Assembly: GCA_027491155.1 (NCBI GenBank)
Contig: JAIXWR010000042.1
Location: 310,001 to 374,000 of the forward strand
Source of the DNA: Verrucomicrobiaceae bacterium
GTDB lineage: Bacteria > Verrucomicrobiota > Verrucomicrobiia > Verrucomicrobiales > Akkermansiaceae
Direction of reading: 5' to 3'
Length of the DNA stretch: 64,000 nucleotides
Shown here: positions 56,102-64,000 of the stretch, piece after piece
Position numbering within the stretch: position 1 is the first letter of the stretch
Layout: each line of letters begins with the position of its first letter
The notes under the pieces: model-generated
What the model was told of the DNA's origin: nothing
Seen by the model: only the letters and a program-made list of their open reading frames with translations
Database searches by the model: none
Position numbers and translations under genes: made by a program

Positions 56102-58381
56102 TCATTCGGAAAAGCAACTCACCCGGAACACCGCCGCGGGAGCACCGTGGGTGGCGAGGACGCGCAAGGTGAGACGCTTTGTTGGAACCGGTTTTTCCGG
56201 GCGCCACTCGTGGAGAGCGCCGTGGTGGTCGCGCACGGAATGCAGCACCTTGCCCGCGTCGTCCAGGAGGTCGAAATCCTTCACCATGAAGGGAACGACT
56301 TCCTCGGGATGGGTCATCAGCACCGACTCCATCGGATGATCCCAGTCGGGATCGAACTCGAGCCGCACACGGCCGATGGCGACCGCTTCGTCCCAATCGA
56401 GGCTCAGCTCGGGATTGGGGTCCGCGGGATCGGCGACCCAGGCGTTCGGGGCATCGACCGGGCGGGCGGGGCCGCCGAGGACGTTGGCGGGACCGAAGAG
56501 GTCGACGGGCGGGTCGAAGGTCATCGCGAGGTTGCGGCCTTCGGGGCGGCGCTTGGGCAGCCAGAACTCGAAGCGGTCGATGCCGATGCCCGGCGGCGGT
56601 TCCTGGACGCTGGACTTGGCGACGGCCTTGTTGAAGGCGGTGGTCACGGCGACGACGCCGGTGAGGCGTTCATCGCTCACCCGCACGCGGACGGAGGGGT
56701 CCTCGCAGAGCTTGATGAAATGATAGGCGTCGAGTTCCACCGGCTTCGCGAAGGCGGCGGAGACGCGCGACTCGCCTTCGCTGAAGGGGATGTCGAGCGC
56801 CTCGACCAGGACTTCCGGCGTGAAGTTGCCGGACTTCTCCGAGCGGCGGAGCTCGACGCGCAGCACGCCCGCCTGTTCGGCGGAGATTTCGAAGGAAACG
56901 GCGGGCCGGGTTCCGGCTGTTAGAGGAACGAGCATCGCCCACGAGCTGTCGAGACGGACCCAGGCTTTGTTCGGCTTCAACTCGGCAAGCACGCAACGCG
57001 AACTGGCGCTTGCGGTCGCCCGGACGGCCAGGTCGGCGGGGTCGCCGTGGACCTTGCCCGGCAGGAACTGCCCGTCGCGCTGCAAGCGGAGCTGCAACTC
57101 GCGGAGCTTGTCGCCGGAGGAAAGCTCCGACGGCTTGCACTTCGCCTCGAGGCAGAGCGCGGCCGCCGTGCCGACGGCCTGGCCGCCCGCCGCGCAGGTG
57201 GCCATGACGCGGGTGGAGCCGAAGGCGACGTGGGTCGCGCTGATGATGCGGCCGGCGAGCAGGAGGTTCGAGAGGTTCCGGCTGTAGTAGCAGCGCCAGG
57301 GGATCCCGTAGACGCCTTTCGAATGCCACTGGGTGCAGCCCGAGAGCTCGGAGAAGACCCCGTCGGCCGGATGAAGGTCCACCGCCCAGCCGCCGTGGGC
57401 GACCACGTCGTCGAAGAGGGTCTGCTCCACCACGTCCTGCTGGCGCATGATGTAGTCGCCCTCGAAGCGGCGGCTTTCACGCTTGCCGGGGACGTGGCCG
57501 ACCCACTCGAGGGTCATGGTCTCGGCCTCCGGGAAATTGCCGGAGTTCTTGATGTAGTCCCAGACGCCGTAAACCACCTTCCAGAGTTCCCACTTGATTT
57601 CCTCGGTCTGGTGGATCGTGTCGAGCCGGCCGCCGTATTCGAGCCACCAGAAGTTGCAGCCCTGCATGTTGGTGTTGAACTGCCGGTAGCGCGGGATTTT
57701 CGTGATGTCCTTGAGCGCCCAGCTCGGGGCGACGAACTTCACCGGCACGCCGACGTCCTTGGTCGAGAAATACATCGAGTGGCCGAGCAACTGGCCGTAC
57801 TCGGCGTCCGGCGCGAAGCCTTCGCCGAATTCCTCCTTCGACTCCGCGCCCATGCGGAAGGCCGCGCCGGCCATGAAGCCGACGATGCCGTCGCCCGAGG
57901 CGTCGCAGAAGAGGGGAGCCCGCAGCACGTAGCGAGTCGAGTTCTGCGGGCAGAAGGCGTGGACCGCGGAGATCGTGTCGGGATCGCTCTTCTCCACCTC
58001 GAAGACGGCGGTGTTGAGGAGCATCGTCAGGTTCGGCTCGGCGAGGCACTTCTCCAGCAGGATGGTGTCGAAGACCAGCGCGTTGCCCTGGCGGTTGCGG
58101 TAGAGGTTTTCCTCGAGGATCTCGTTGATGATGCCGCCTTCGCGCGACCAGCGGTTGTTGTTGCCGAGGTGGGAGGTCGCGCCGAGCACCCAGAGGCGGA
58201 CCTCGCTGGAAGCGTTGCCGCCGAGGACCGGGCGGTCCTGCACCAGCACGGTGCGGACCCCGTGGCGGGCGGCGGCGATCGCGGCGCAGACTCCGGACAG
58301 TCCGCCGCCGACGACGACCAGTCCGGCTTGGTGAGTGATGGTGGAGAGGGAGCGCAGCTCCGCCGGGCCTTCCTGGATCAT
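56102..58381 (-). CDS. FAD-dependent oxidoreductase (FAD_oxidored/xanthan-lyase-type)
   Basis: Predicted 759 aa. Dinucleotide fold AGLVVVGGGLSGVCAAIAAA at about 19-38 and VLVQDRPVLGGNASSEVRLW at 45-64, the hallmark of pfam12831. A family Cys motif, DASGDGIVGFMAGA, is near 165, and NLLLAGRIISATHVAFGSTR is the second FAD contact. The last ~300 residues look like beta-sandwich binding modules. No signal peptide. Such genes occur often in glycan-utilisation loci; the substrate is unknown. It follows the symporter gene by 6 nt and converges with the GH128 pseudogene. Confidence 0.87.
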   Translation of the reverse strand: MIQEGPAELRSLSTITHQAGLVVVGGGLSGVCAAIAAARHGVRTVLVQDRPVLGGNASSEVRLWVLGATSHLGNNNRWSREGGIINEILEENLYRNRQGNALVFDTILLEKCLAEPNLTMLLNTAVFEVEKSDPDTISAVHAFCPQNSTRYVLRAPLFCDASGDGIVGFMAGAAFRMGAESKEEFGEGFAPDAEYGQLLGHSMYFSTKDVGVPVKFVAPSWALKDITKIPRYRQFNTNMQGCNFWWLEYGGRLDTIHQTEEIKWELWKVVYGVWDYIKNSGNFPEAETMTLEWVGHVPGKRESRRFEGDYIMRQQDVVEQTLFDDVVAHGGWAVDLHPADGVFSELSGCTQWHSKGVYGIPWRCYYSRNLSNLLLAGRIISATHVAFGSTRVMATCAAGGQAVGTAAALCLEAKCKPSELSSGDKLRELQLRLQRDGQFLPGKVHGDPADLAVRATASASSRCVLAELKPNKAWVRLDSSWAMLVPLTAGTRPAVSFEISAEQAGVLRVELRRSEKSGNFTPEVLVEALDIPFSEGESRVSAAFAKPVELDAYHFIKLCEDPSVRVRVSDERLTGVVAVTTAFNKAVAKSSVQEPPPGIGIDRFEFWLPKRRPEGRNLAMTFDPPVDLFGPANVLGGPARPVDAPNAWVADPADPNPELSLDWDEAVAIGRVRLEFDPDWDHPMESVLMTHPEEVVPFMVKDFDLLDDAGKVLHSVRDHHGALHEWRPEKPVPTKRLTLRVLATHGAPAAVFRVSCFSE

Positions 58382-58387
58382 GATCGT

Positions 58388-60112
58388 TTAGTGGGTTTCA
58401 GCTTTCGTTCCCCAGAGGATGACCGCCCCGATCGCGGCGAGAACGATGGCAAAGATGAGAATGATGAGTCGTTGTTCCGGGTTGATCGGGATGAGGCAGG
58501 CCATGGCGGCACCGAGGACCACCATGCTCCAGGCCACGATCCGGGCCGGGGAATGGTCGGCCGGGCCGTCGATCCGCGTTTCGATGGCGGTTTGTTCGTT
58601 CACGCGAAGCTCCTCGATGTTGGCCCAGTGGCGGTCGACCTTGCGGGTCCGCAGGTGGGCGATGAACACGATTACCAAGGGCAGGACCACTCCCACGAGT
58701 GTCATGGACTGGTTCTTCAGCCAGTTGCCGAAGGGGGTGCCCGAGTCCGTCGCGATCCAGCCGAAGTGGAAGGCCAGGCCCAGCGGGATGCAGATTCCGG
58801 CGGTGGTCCAGAGGGTTCCCGTGTTGATGCGGTTGCTGAGCAGGCCGAAGAGGATGGGGGCGAGCAGGGGAACGACCATCATCTCGGTGACGGAGATGAT
58901 GACCTTCTCGGCCCCGCCCATCATCGGGATGCAGAGCGCCAGGCCCGAGATGATCGCTCCCAGCAGGAGGGTGAACCAGCGCCCGGCCGCGAGCAGATGC
59001 TTGTCCGTCATCGCCTTGCGGAGGGGGCGGTAGATGTCCTGGGTCAGCACGCTGGAGAAAACGTTGAGCTGCCCGCTGACCGTGCTCGCGGTGGCGGAAA
59101 ACATTGCCGCCATCATGAGGCCGACCATGCCGAGGGGAAGGACGTTCGTGCAGGACTTGATGTAGGCCTCCTCCTTGAGCACCCGGATCATGTCTTCGGT
59201 GGCCCCTTCGGGGATCGGGCTCTGCACGCGCCAGAGCAGGGGCGGCAGCAGCCAGAGGAACGGCGAGAAGAGGTAGAGCCCGCCGAAAAGTACCGTGCCG
59301 CGGCGGGCATCGCGCGGGGTCGGCACGCAGAGGTAGCGCTGCACGAAGGCGAACTCCGCGCCGATCATGAAGTAATGGATGGCCACCCAGCCGAAGAGGA
59401 AGAACCACGTGTACTTCGAGCCCGAGGTGAGCGCGAGGAAGCCCTCGGGCATGTTCGCGATGGTTTGCCCGAGTCCGCCGATGTCCATCAGGATGAGCGG
59501 GATCACGAAGATCACCGCGAGGTTCAGCACGATGAACTGGATGACATCGGTCATGAGCACCGCCCACAGCCCGCCGATGACGGTGTAGATCACGACCACG
59601 GCGCCGAAGATGAGGATGGCGGTGACCAGCTCGGGAGGCATGCCCTGGACGGCGGACGCGGCGTTCTCGCCGCGCGTGACCGCCACGGTGAGGATGGCGA
59701 TGGCGTAGAGCGCGCCCGCGCAGCCGACGAGGCGGTAGATCATCATCGACCAGGTGTAGAAATGCAGCGCGCCCTTGCCGAAGCGGCGTTCGACGAACTC
59801 GGCCGGCGTTTTGATTCCGAGCTTCTTCCATTTCCCGGCCACCGTGTAGCCCGCCAGCAGGGCGGCCACGCCGTAGCAGAGGTTGACCATGATGGCCACG
59901 AGCCCGTGCTGGTAGGCCATGCCGCCCCACACCACGAAGGTGTTGGCGGAGAACATGGTCATGAAGCCGCTCAGCCCGCTGGCCCACCACGGCGAGGCCC
60001 CGCCGGCGGCGAAGAGATCGGAGGTGCTGCGGATCTTGCGGCCGAGCACGACGCCGATGGCGACGGTGCCGGCAAGGTAAGCGATGAGGATGATCCAGTC
60101 GGCGATGTGCAT
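58388..60112 (-). CDS. sodium/solute symporter (SSS family)
   Basis: Predicted 574 aa with about fourteen membrane helices. IADWIILIAYLAGTVAIGVV and STSDLFAAGGASPWWASGLS are the typical SSS start. MFSATASTVSGQLNVFSSVL near residue 340 is the sodium-binding helix pattern. Similar to sugar or sugar-acid symporters in verrucomicrobial glycan operons. Begins 3 nt after the upstream glycosidase gene, so one transcript. Imports breakdown products of the locus (inference). Confidence 0.92.
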   Translation of the reverse strand: MHIADWIILIAYLAGTVAIGVVLGRKIRSTSDLFAAGGASPWWASGLSGFMTMFSANTFVVWGGMAYQHGLVAIMVNLCYGVAALLAGYTVAGKWKKLGIKTPAEFVERRFGKGALHFYTWSMMIYRLVGCAGALYAIAILTVAVTRGENAASAVQGMPPELVTAILIFGAVVVIYTVIGGLWAVLMTDVIQFIVLNLAVIFVIPLILMDIGGLGQTIANMPEGFLALTSGSKYTWFFLFGWVAIHYFMIGAEFAFVQRYLCVPTPRDARRGTVLFGGLYLFSPFLWLLPPLLWRVQSPIPEGATEDMIRVLKEEAYIKSCTNVLPLGMVGLMMAAMFSATASTVSGQLNVFSSVLTQDIYRPLRKAMTDKHLLAAGRWFTLLLGAIISGLALCIPMMGGAEKVIISVTEMMVVPLLAPILFGLLSNRINTGTLWTTAGICIPLGLAFHFGWIATDSGTPFGNWLKNQSMTLVGVVLPLVIVFIAHLRTRKVDRHWANIEELRVNEQTAIETRIDGPADHSPARIVAWSMVVLGAAMACLIPINPEQRLIILIFAIVLAAIGAVILWGTKAETH

Positions 60113-60115
60113 GGG

Positions 60116-62851
60116 TCAGGGTTTTGGAACGGTCTTCTTTTCCTTGTCGAATTCGAAGTAGGCGAGGCTTAGGCACCAGGCGGCGCCGTAGTTCACCCAG
60201 CCTTCGGAGTGACGGTAGGCACCTTCCGGGTTGAAGGGAAACATCTCGCTGCCGGGGGCGGCGGAAATCGAGCCGCGGCAGAGTTCGAGGCGGGCGCAGA
60301 CGTCGTTCTTGTGGCCGAGCGGCCAGCCGCGCTCGATGCCGGTGAATCCCATCTCCGGCTTGTGCGGCGAGGCGGCGAGGCGCGGGTTGCGGCCGAAGGC
60401 GGCGTCGGCATGCGAGACCGCGATCTGCCGCATGCGCGACTTGAGCGCCGGGTCGTCGATCACCCAGGAGGCGGAAAGCGCGATGCCCGGGGTGGCGACC
60501 CAGTTGCCCACGTCGTTGATCTTGGGGATGGTCCAATGATCGCCGTCATCGAAGCGGCGGATGTCCCACAGGTTGGCGGAGCGCTTCGCGGCGACTTCCG
60601 CCCAGGCGGTGATCTTCTCCTTCAGCCCGGCCGGCGCGCGGTCGGGATAGTTCTGCAGGAGCCACACCAGATGGGGAATCGTGCGGTGCTCGCTCATCCG
60701 GTGGCCCTTCGTGGTGCGGGGGTCGTTCCAGTCGAGGTTCTTCACGATCCATTCCGCCTGCATCACGGCGGCGGCGAGGTAGCGGTCGGGATCGGCGAGC
60801 CCGTCGCGCTTGGCCACCTCGTGCATCAGCAGGTTCGGCACGATCGAATGCCCTGGAGCGTGGCGGCCCTTGTAGGGATGGAGCCGCCCGCCCATCGGGT
60901 TGTTCCCGGTGATCTGCTCGACGGTGAGATAGGTCGACGGAGCCCACCATTTCCCGACCTCGAGCGAAGGCGCCCAATTCTTTTCGCAGAAGCTACGGCA
61001 TTTCTCGTAGAACGACCGGGGGAGCCACTGCTTCAGCTCCGGCCACGCCCACACGACATAGGCGATCTGCTCGACGGTCTGCGGATGAATCCGGCGCGGC
61101 TCGGGGTCCTGGCTGGGATCCTTCGTCGCCGGGTTGACCAGGTAATACCCGGCGCCCCAATGGATGAGCTTCACCACGTCGGGCGCGTCGTCGGCGGGAG
61201 GTTCGATCTCGGTGTAGTACTTCCGCACCGCTTCCATCACGCCTTCGCTGCACGGGTTCTTCGCGTCGAACTTGAAGGCCGGGTCGAGCACCCGTTTCTT
61301 GTCGGCGTGCCAGTCGATCTGCCGCGGCATGGCGGCGATCCGCGCGGGGTCGGCGCGGTGGAAAAGGACGAGCGCGGGCAGGATGGCATCGTAGTAGGTG
61401 CCATCGCGCCAGGGGCAGCCGCCGAAGGCGCTGGGATGGGTGCCGACCACCGACCGGGAGTCGATCAGGAAATCCACCGCGGGCTGCCAGAACAGATCCT
61501 TCCAAAGTCCGGGGCGGATGAGGAAGGGATCGCTGGCGGCGGTCTTCAGCGTGCCGCCGCTCACTTCGATCACGTATTCCCCGGCAGGTGCGGTGATGGC
61601 GGAGAAATCGCCGACGTGCTGGTGGATCTTCGAGCGGAAGAGCGGATCGCCGCCTTTCGACGGGCGCACGATGAAGTCCGTGCCGTCGCCGGACAAGGGA
61701 GCGGTGAAGCGCATCGGGCGACCGGTTTCGTAGCCGACCTGGTTGACCGCGATCACGTGCCGGTCCCGCAGCACCGGTTGCCAGGGTTTCCATTCGCTTT
61801 CCCAGCGGATGACCGGCTTTTCGTTGATGAAGCGGAGCGGCAGCCAGATGTAGCCGGCCTTCACGGGATCCGCCGGGTTCCAGATGTCGAACATTGCGAT
61901 CCACTCGCCGGAGCTCCAGGGGGAGGGCAACACGAAGGTGCTTTGGCCGCCGAAGGTTTTCTCCGGTCCCAGCTTGTTGTGCGGATTGACGGCCTCGCAA
62001 GGGTTGCCGAGGTCGCGCCAAGGCCCGGCGAGTCGGTCGGCCGTAAACATCCGCGCGGGGTTCGGGTTCCAGCCGGTGCTGGCGGAGCCTAACAGGTAGT
62101 ACTTGCCCTCCCGCTTGAAGAGGGCCGGGGCTTCCGTGGCATGCGCGATGCCTTCCATCACCGTGTAGCCGCCTTCGGGCCGCAGGCCTTCCTTGGACAT
62201 GCGGCCGAAGACGAGCGCCTTGTCGGGCTTGCGCACGGCGATGTGGTGCACGCTTCCGTCGTCGTCGCGGAAGATCGCGAAGTCACCCGATCCGTTCGGG
62301 CTTCCCGCTCCGGCGAATTTGCCTTGATAGGTGAAGGTCCCCGTCGGCCCGTCGGCGGTGGCGACCCCGACGTAGGCGACGTCCGTGCCCTTCGTGTCGC
62401 CCGCGGCTCCCGGCGGATAGAGCTTGAAATACATGATGTATTTCGCGGTCTCCGGATGGAAGATCACCTTCGGCCGGTCGAGGATGCCCGCGTCGCGGAT
62501 TTCCGGGTGCTGGCCTTCGGCGCTGACGGAAAGAACCCGGCCGGCGTCGGTCCAGTTGAGGAGGTCCTTGCTGGTGTAGCAGCGCACGCCCGCCTCGTTC
62601 TTCTGGGACTCGGTTTTCCCGGGGATCTTTTCGGAGCCGTACCAGTGGTAGGTTCCGTCGCGCTCGATGACGCAGTAGCCGTGCGCGTTGATCGTGTTTC
62701 CCGCGGTGTCCGGCCAGGGTTGACCCGGAACAAAGCGATCCCGGGTGGCACCTGCCGCCGGCAGGATCGCAAGCAGCAAGCCAAGGGCTGCCGTCGCCAG
62801 CGGGCGGGCGTTCCATGGTCCAGGGGTTTTTCGGCGCTGGGTTCGCGGCAT
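60116..62851 (-). CDS. secreted GH43-like/(alpha/alpha)-barrel fusion protein
   Basis: Predicted 911 aa with a signal peptide after a basic leader (LATAALGLLLAILPAAG). Residues ~35-350 are a GH43-like propeller (NTINAHGYCVIERDGTYHWY, EAPALFKREGKYYLLGS), closest in look to exo-beta-1,3-galactanase types that start with an AHGG motif. A CelD_N-like Ig domain follows (~370-460, AVNQVGYETGRPMRFTAPL). The rest (~470-905) is a helical barrel with GRNPRLAASPHKPEMGF, reminiscent of GH9, but the GH9 DAGD motif is replaced by CPWRDGTYYDA. ATG 62851 is preferred over ATG 62908, since the latter would run through the AraC-site direct repeats. First gene of a three-gene operon. Confidence 0.8.
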   Translation of the reverse strand: MPRTQRRKTPGPWNARPLATAALGLLLAILPAAGATRDRFVPGQPWPDTAGNTINAHGYCVIERDGTYHWYGSEKIPGKTESQKNEAGVRCYTSKDLLNWTDAGRVLSVSAEGQHPEIRDAGILDRPKVIFHPETAKYIMYFKLYPPGAAGDTKGTDVAYVGVATADGPTGTFTYQGKFAGAGSPNGSGDFAIFRDDDGSVHHIAVRKPDKALVFGRMSKEGLRPEGGYTVMEGIAHATEAPALFKREGKYYLLGSASTGWNPNPARMFTADRLAGPWRDLGNPCEAVNPHNKLGPEKTFGGQSTFVLPSPWSSGEWIAMFDIWNPADPVKAGYIWLPLRFINEKPVIRWESEWKPWQPVLRDRHVIAVNQVGYETGRPMRFTAPLSGDGTDFIVRPSKGGDPLFRSKIHQHVGDFSAITAPAGEYVIEVSGGTLKTAASDPFLIRPGLWKDLFWQPAVDFLIDSRSVVGTHPSAFGGCPWRDGTYYDAILPALVLFHRADPARIAAMPRQIDWHADKKRVLDPAFKFDAKNPCSEGVMEAVRKYYTEIEPPADDAPDVVKLIHWGAGYYLVNPATKDPSQDPEPRRIHPQTVEQIAYVVWAWPELKQWLPRSFYEKCRSFCEKNWAPSLEVGKWWAPSTYLTVEQITGNNPMGGRLHPYKGRHAPGHSIVPNLLMHEVAKRDGLADPDRYLAAAVMQAEWIVKNLDWNDPRTTKGHRMSEHRTIPHLVWLLQNYPDRAPAGLKEKITAWAEVAAKRSANLWDIRRFDDGDHWTIPKINDVGNWVATPGIALSASWVIDDPALKSRMRQIAVSHADAAFGRNPRLAASPHKPEMGFTGIERGWPLGHKNDVCARLELCRGSISAAPGSEMFPFNPEGAYRHSEGWVNYGAAWCLSLAYFEFDKEKKTVPKP

Positions 62852-62899
62852 CGGTCGGCAAAGCTGGTCCGGCGGGCCCTGTTTGTCAGGGTTTTCTAC

Positions 62900-62930
62900 T
62901 TGCACCATTTACACATTGGCTTGCACATTT
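62900..62930. promoter_or_regulatory. direct repeats, candidate AraC-type operator
   Basis: TTGCACCATTT at 62900-62910 and TTGCACATTT at 62921-62930 are direct repeats with a 21-bp period, two helical turns, as in AraC-family binding sites. They sit between the AraC-like gene and the divergent glycosidase operon. Confidence 0.55.
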
Positions 62931-62982
62931 CGGGCATTGCCCGGGGCGCTGCCGACGGCGTGAATTCGGCCTCCATGACTCC

Positions 62983-63840
62983 ATGATCTACCGCAATTGG
63001 CTGAATCTGAACCTGCACCTCCTGTGGTGCCACAACCGCCGGGTGTCCGAGGGAACGCGCGAAACCGGGGAGGTGCTCCGCTTCACCGAGTTCACGAACA
63101 GCGCGGCCTGGCTGGTGCGGGAGGGCTGGGCCCGGGTGGAGCACGACGGGCAGTGCCACACCGCGCTGCCGGGCCAGTGGCTGATCGTCAAGCCGGGGCC
63201 CCGCGTGCAGACCTTCTCGCGGGACGCGCGGCTGCTGTCGATCGCCTTCGAAGCGCGCTGGCCGGACGGGTCGCCGCTCTATCAGGACGGACTGAGCCTG
63301 GTGATCGACGCGGCGGGGGCGCCCGCGCTCGAGCAGAAGGTCCGGCCGATCCTCAACGCCGTGATGAGGATCGCGCCCGGCACCTGGGACTTGCGGGATC
63401 ACAAGGCGGACCTGAAGTCGTTCCTTTCGCTGCAGCAGCTTCTTTGCCGCTGGCTGGCCGCGCTGGCGGGCGTGCTCGACGAGCATGGCATCCGGCAATC
63501 CGGGCACTTCGGGATCGACGAGCGGGTGCGGCTGGCGGTGGACCGGCTGCAAGCCCGGGACCTGGCCGAACCGCTCGCGCTGGAAAACCTGGCGGCCGGG
63601 GTGCATGTGAGCCCGAACCACCTGATCCGGCTGTTCCGGCGGGACCTCCGTTCGACGCCGAACCAGTTCTGGGACCGGCTGCGGATCGAGCACGCGATGA
63701 GCCGGCTGCGCCAGCCGGACATCCGGATCAAGGAGGTGGCGATCGATCTGGGCTTCAAGCACCTCTCCCACTTCTCGAAGTGGTTCAAGCGGCACGCCGG
63801 CAAGCCGCCGCAGTCGGCGCGGGGCTTCACGGACCGGTGA
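62983..63840 (+). CDS. AraC family transcriptional regulator
   Basis: Predicted 285 aa. An N-terminal cupin-like sensor (~20-150) precedes the C-terminal AraC domain (~180-283) with two helix-turn-helix units: LALENLAAGVHVSPNHLIRL and IRIKEVAIDLGFKHLSHFSK. Divergent from the GH43-like fusion/symporter/oxidoreductase operon and probably its activator, responding to a released sugar. Its 3' end overlaps the convergent gene at the window edge by 14 bp. Confidence 0.9.
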   Translation: MIYRNWLNLNLHLLWCHNRRVSEGTRETGEVLRFTEFTNSAAWLVREGWARVEHDGQCHTALPGQWLIVKPGPRVQTFSRDARLLSIAFEARWPDGSPLYQDGLSLVIDAAGAPALEQKVRPILNAVMRIAPGTWDLRDHKADLKSFLSLQQLLCRWLAALAGVLDEHGIRQSGHFGIDERVRLAVDRLQARDLAEPLALENLAAGVHVSPNHLIRLFRRDLRSTPNQFWDRLRIEHAMSRLRQPDIRIKEVAIDLGFKHLSHFSKWFKRHAGKPPQSARGFTDR

Positions 63841-64000
63841 CGCGGAGGCGGGCGAAGCGGCGCGTGCCTCCGGCGGGGAAAGTGTATTTCACCTCGTTGC
63901 CGGTGATGACGACGTTGGCACCGAGCGTCTCGACCGACCAGGGTCCGGCGGGCGAAGCGGCGGTTTCCACCGCGAAATGGGCGGGATAGGTGCCGGGGTA
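63827..64000 (-). CDS. C-terminus of a secreted protein sharing the terminal domain of the GH128 giant (partial)
   Basis: Reading in from the right edge on the minus strand, 57 codons stay open to a TGA at 63829-63827. The peptide contains AVETAASPAGPWSVETLG, ANVVITGNEVKYTFPAGG and the very end TRRFARLRVTGP. The GH128 giant ends with VEVSTSPAGPW, NTVTITGNQLTYTFPAD and RRFARLKVTGP, so the two share a C-terminal domain. The rest of the gene is outside the window. It converges with the AraC gene, overlapping its last 14 bp. Confidence 0.85.
   Translation of the reverse strand, partial: YPGTYPAHFAVETAASPAGPWSVETLGANVVITGNEVKYTFPAGGTRRFARLRVTGP

Noticed and set aside
57047..60172. Plus-strand open frame of about 1040 codons
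   Set aside because: Antisense shadow of the FAD oxidoreductase and symporter genes; composition is dominated by Arg, Glu, Gly and His without motifs.

Overview
The window is a GC-rich bacterial chromosome segment, about 65-72% GC by eye. Gene content points to the phylum Verrucomicrobiota, probably Verrucomicrobiaceae or a Luteolibacter/Haloferula-like group. The pointers are a DUF1549/DUF1553 plus DUF1501 pair, a Verru_Chthon cassette protein A, an ECF sigma factor of the Rhodopirellula/Verrucomicrobium type, a sulfatase, PBP-type XylR/AraC regulators, and a giant secreted glycosidase with autotransporter-associated beta-strand repeats. The genus is inference. No tRNA, rRNA, CRISPR array, insertion sequence or prophage was recognised. 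No gap between genes exceeds 300 bases.

Layout. 1-2688 (minus): an OmpA-fused substrate-binding protein, a coiled-coil membrane protein and the first codons of a third gene, with a double-hairpin REP-like repeat at 908-1022. 2808-6984: a planctomycete/verrucomicrobial DUF1549/1553-DUF1501 pair. 7058-11365: zinc-ribbon TPM protein, its membrane partner, a TPMT-like methyltransferase, and an active HtrA-like protease followed by a degenerate pseudoprotease. 11368-13120 (minus): photolyase and a small AP2-like protein. 13378-14984: rpoA-rplQ, detached from the usual ribosomal protein genes and closed by a strong terminator. 15148-16979: a lower-GC cassette of an AAA ATPase plus a DUF4276/Toprim-like protein, the best candidate here for a little-described (probably anti-phage) system. 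17076-20803 (minus): ferric-iron ABC transporter. 20876-24939 (minus): NagZ-like GH3, GH43 and a helical-repeat protein. 25046-26359 (minus): type II NADH dehydrogenase, separated from a TetR-RND efflux operon (26520-33063) by a perfect 26-bp palindrome with CRP-site geometry. 33258-36315: NRAMP-like transporter and sulfatase. 36376-39983 (minus): ECF sigma factor, anti-sigma-like/helical-repeat fusion and a second helical-repeat protein.

40104-64000 is accessory carbohydrate metabolism. A XylR-like regulator diverges from an orphan Verru_Chthon protein A and a small secreted protein. A tightly overlapping plus-strand operon follows: a GH128 giant protein, a sialate-O-acetylesterase-type SGNH esterase, an alpha/beta hydrolase, a GH28/GH49-like beta-helix enzyme and a frameshifted second GH128. 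Converging on it is a minus-strand operon of a GH43-like/(alpha/alpha)-barrel fusion, a sodium/solute symporter and an FAD oxidoreductase, with a divergent AraC regulator. The window ends in the C-terminus of another secreted protein that shares the terminal domain of the GH128 giant. Together these look like a polysaccharide utilisation locus: secreted depolymerases and esterases release sugars, the symporter imports them and the two regulators sense them.

Four promoters share a TTGnnn-16/17-TAGnnT pattern, two with almost no leader, and may represent the housekeeping promoter of this genome. Starts were chosen by signal peptides, Shine-Dalgarno matches and overlaps; several remain uncertain as noted.
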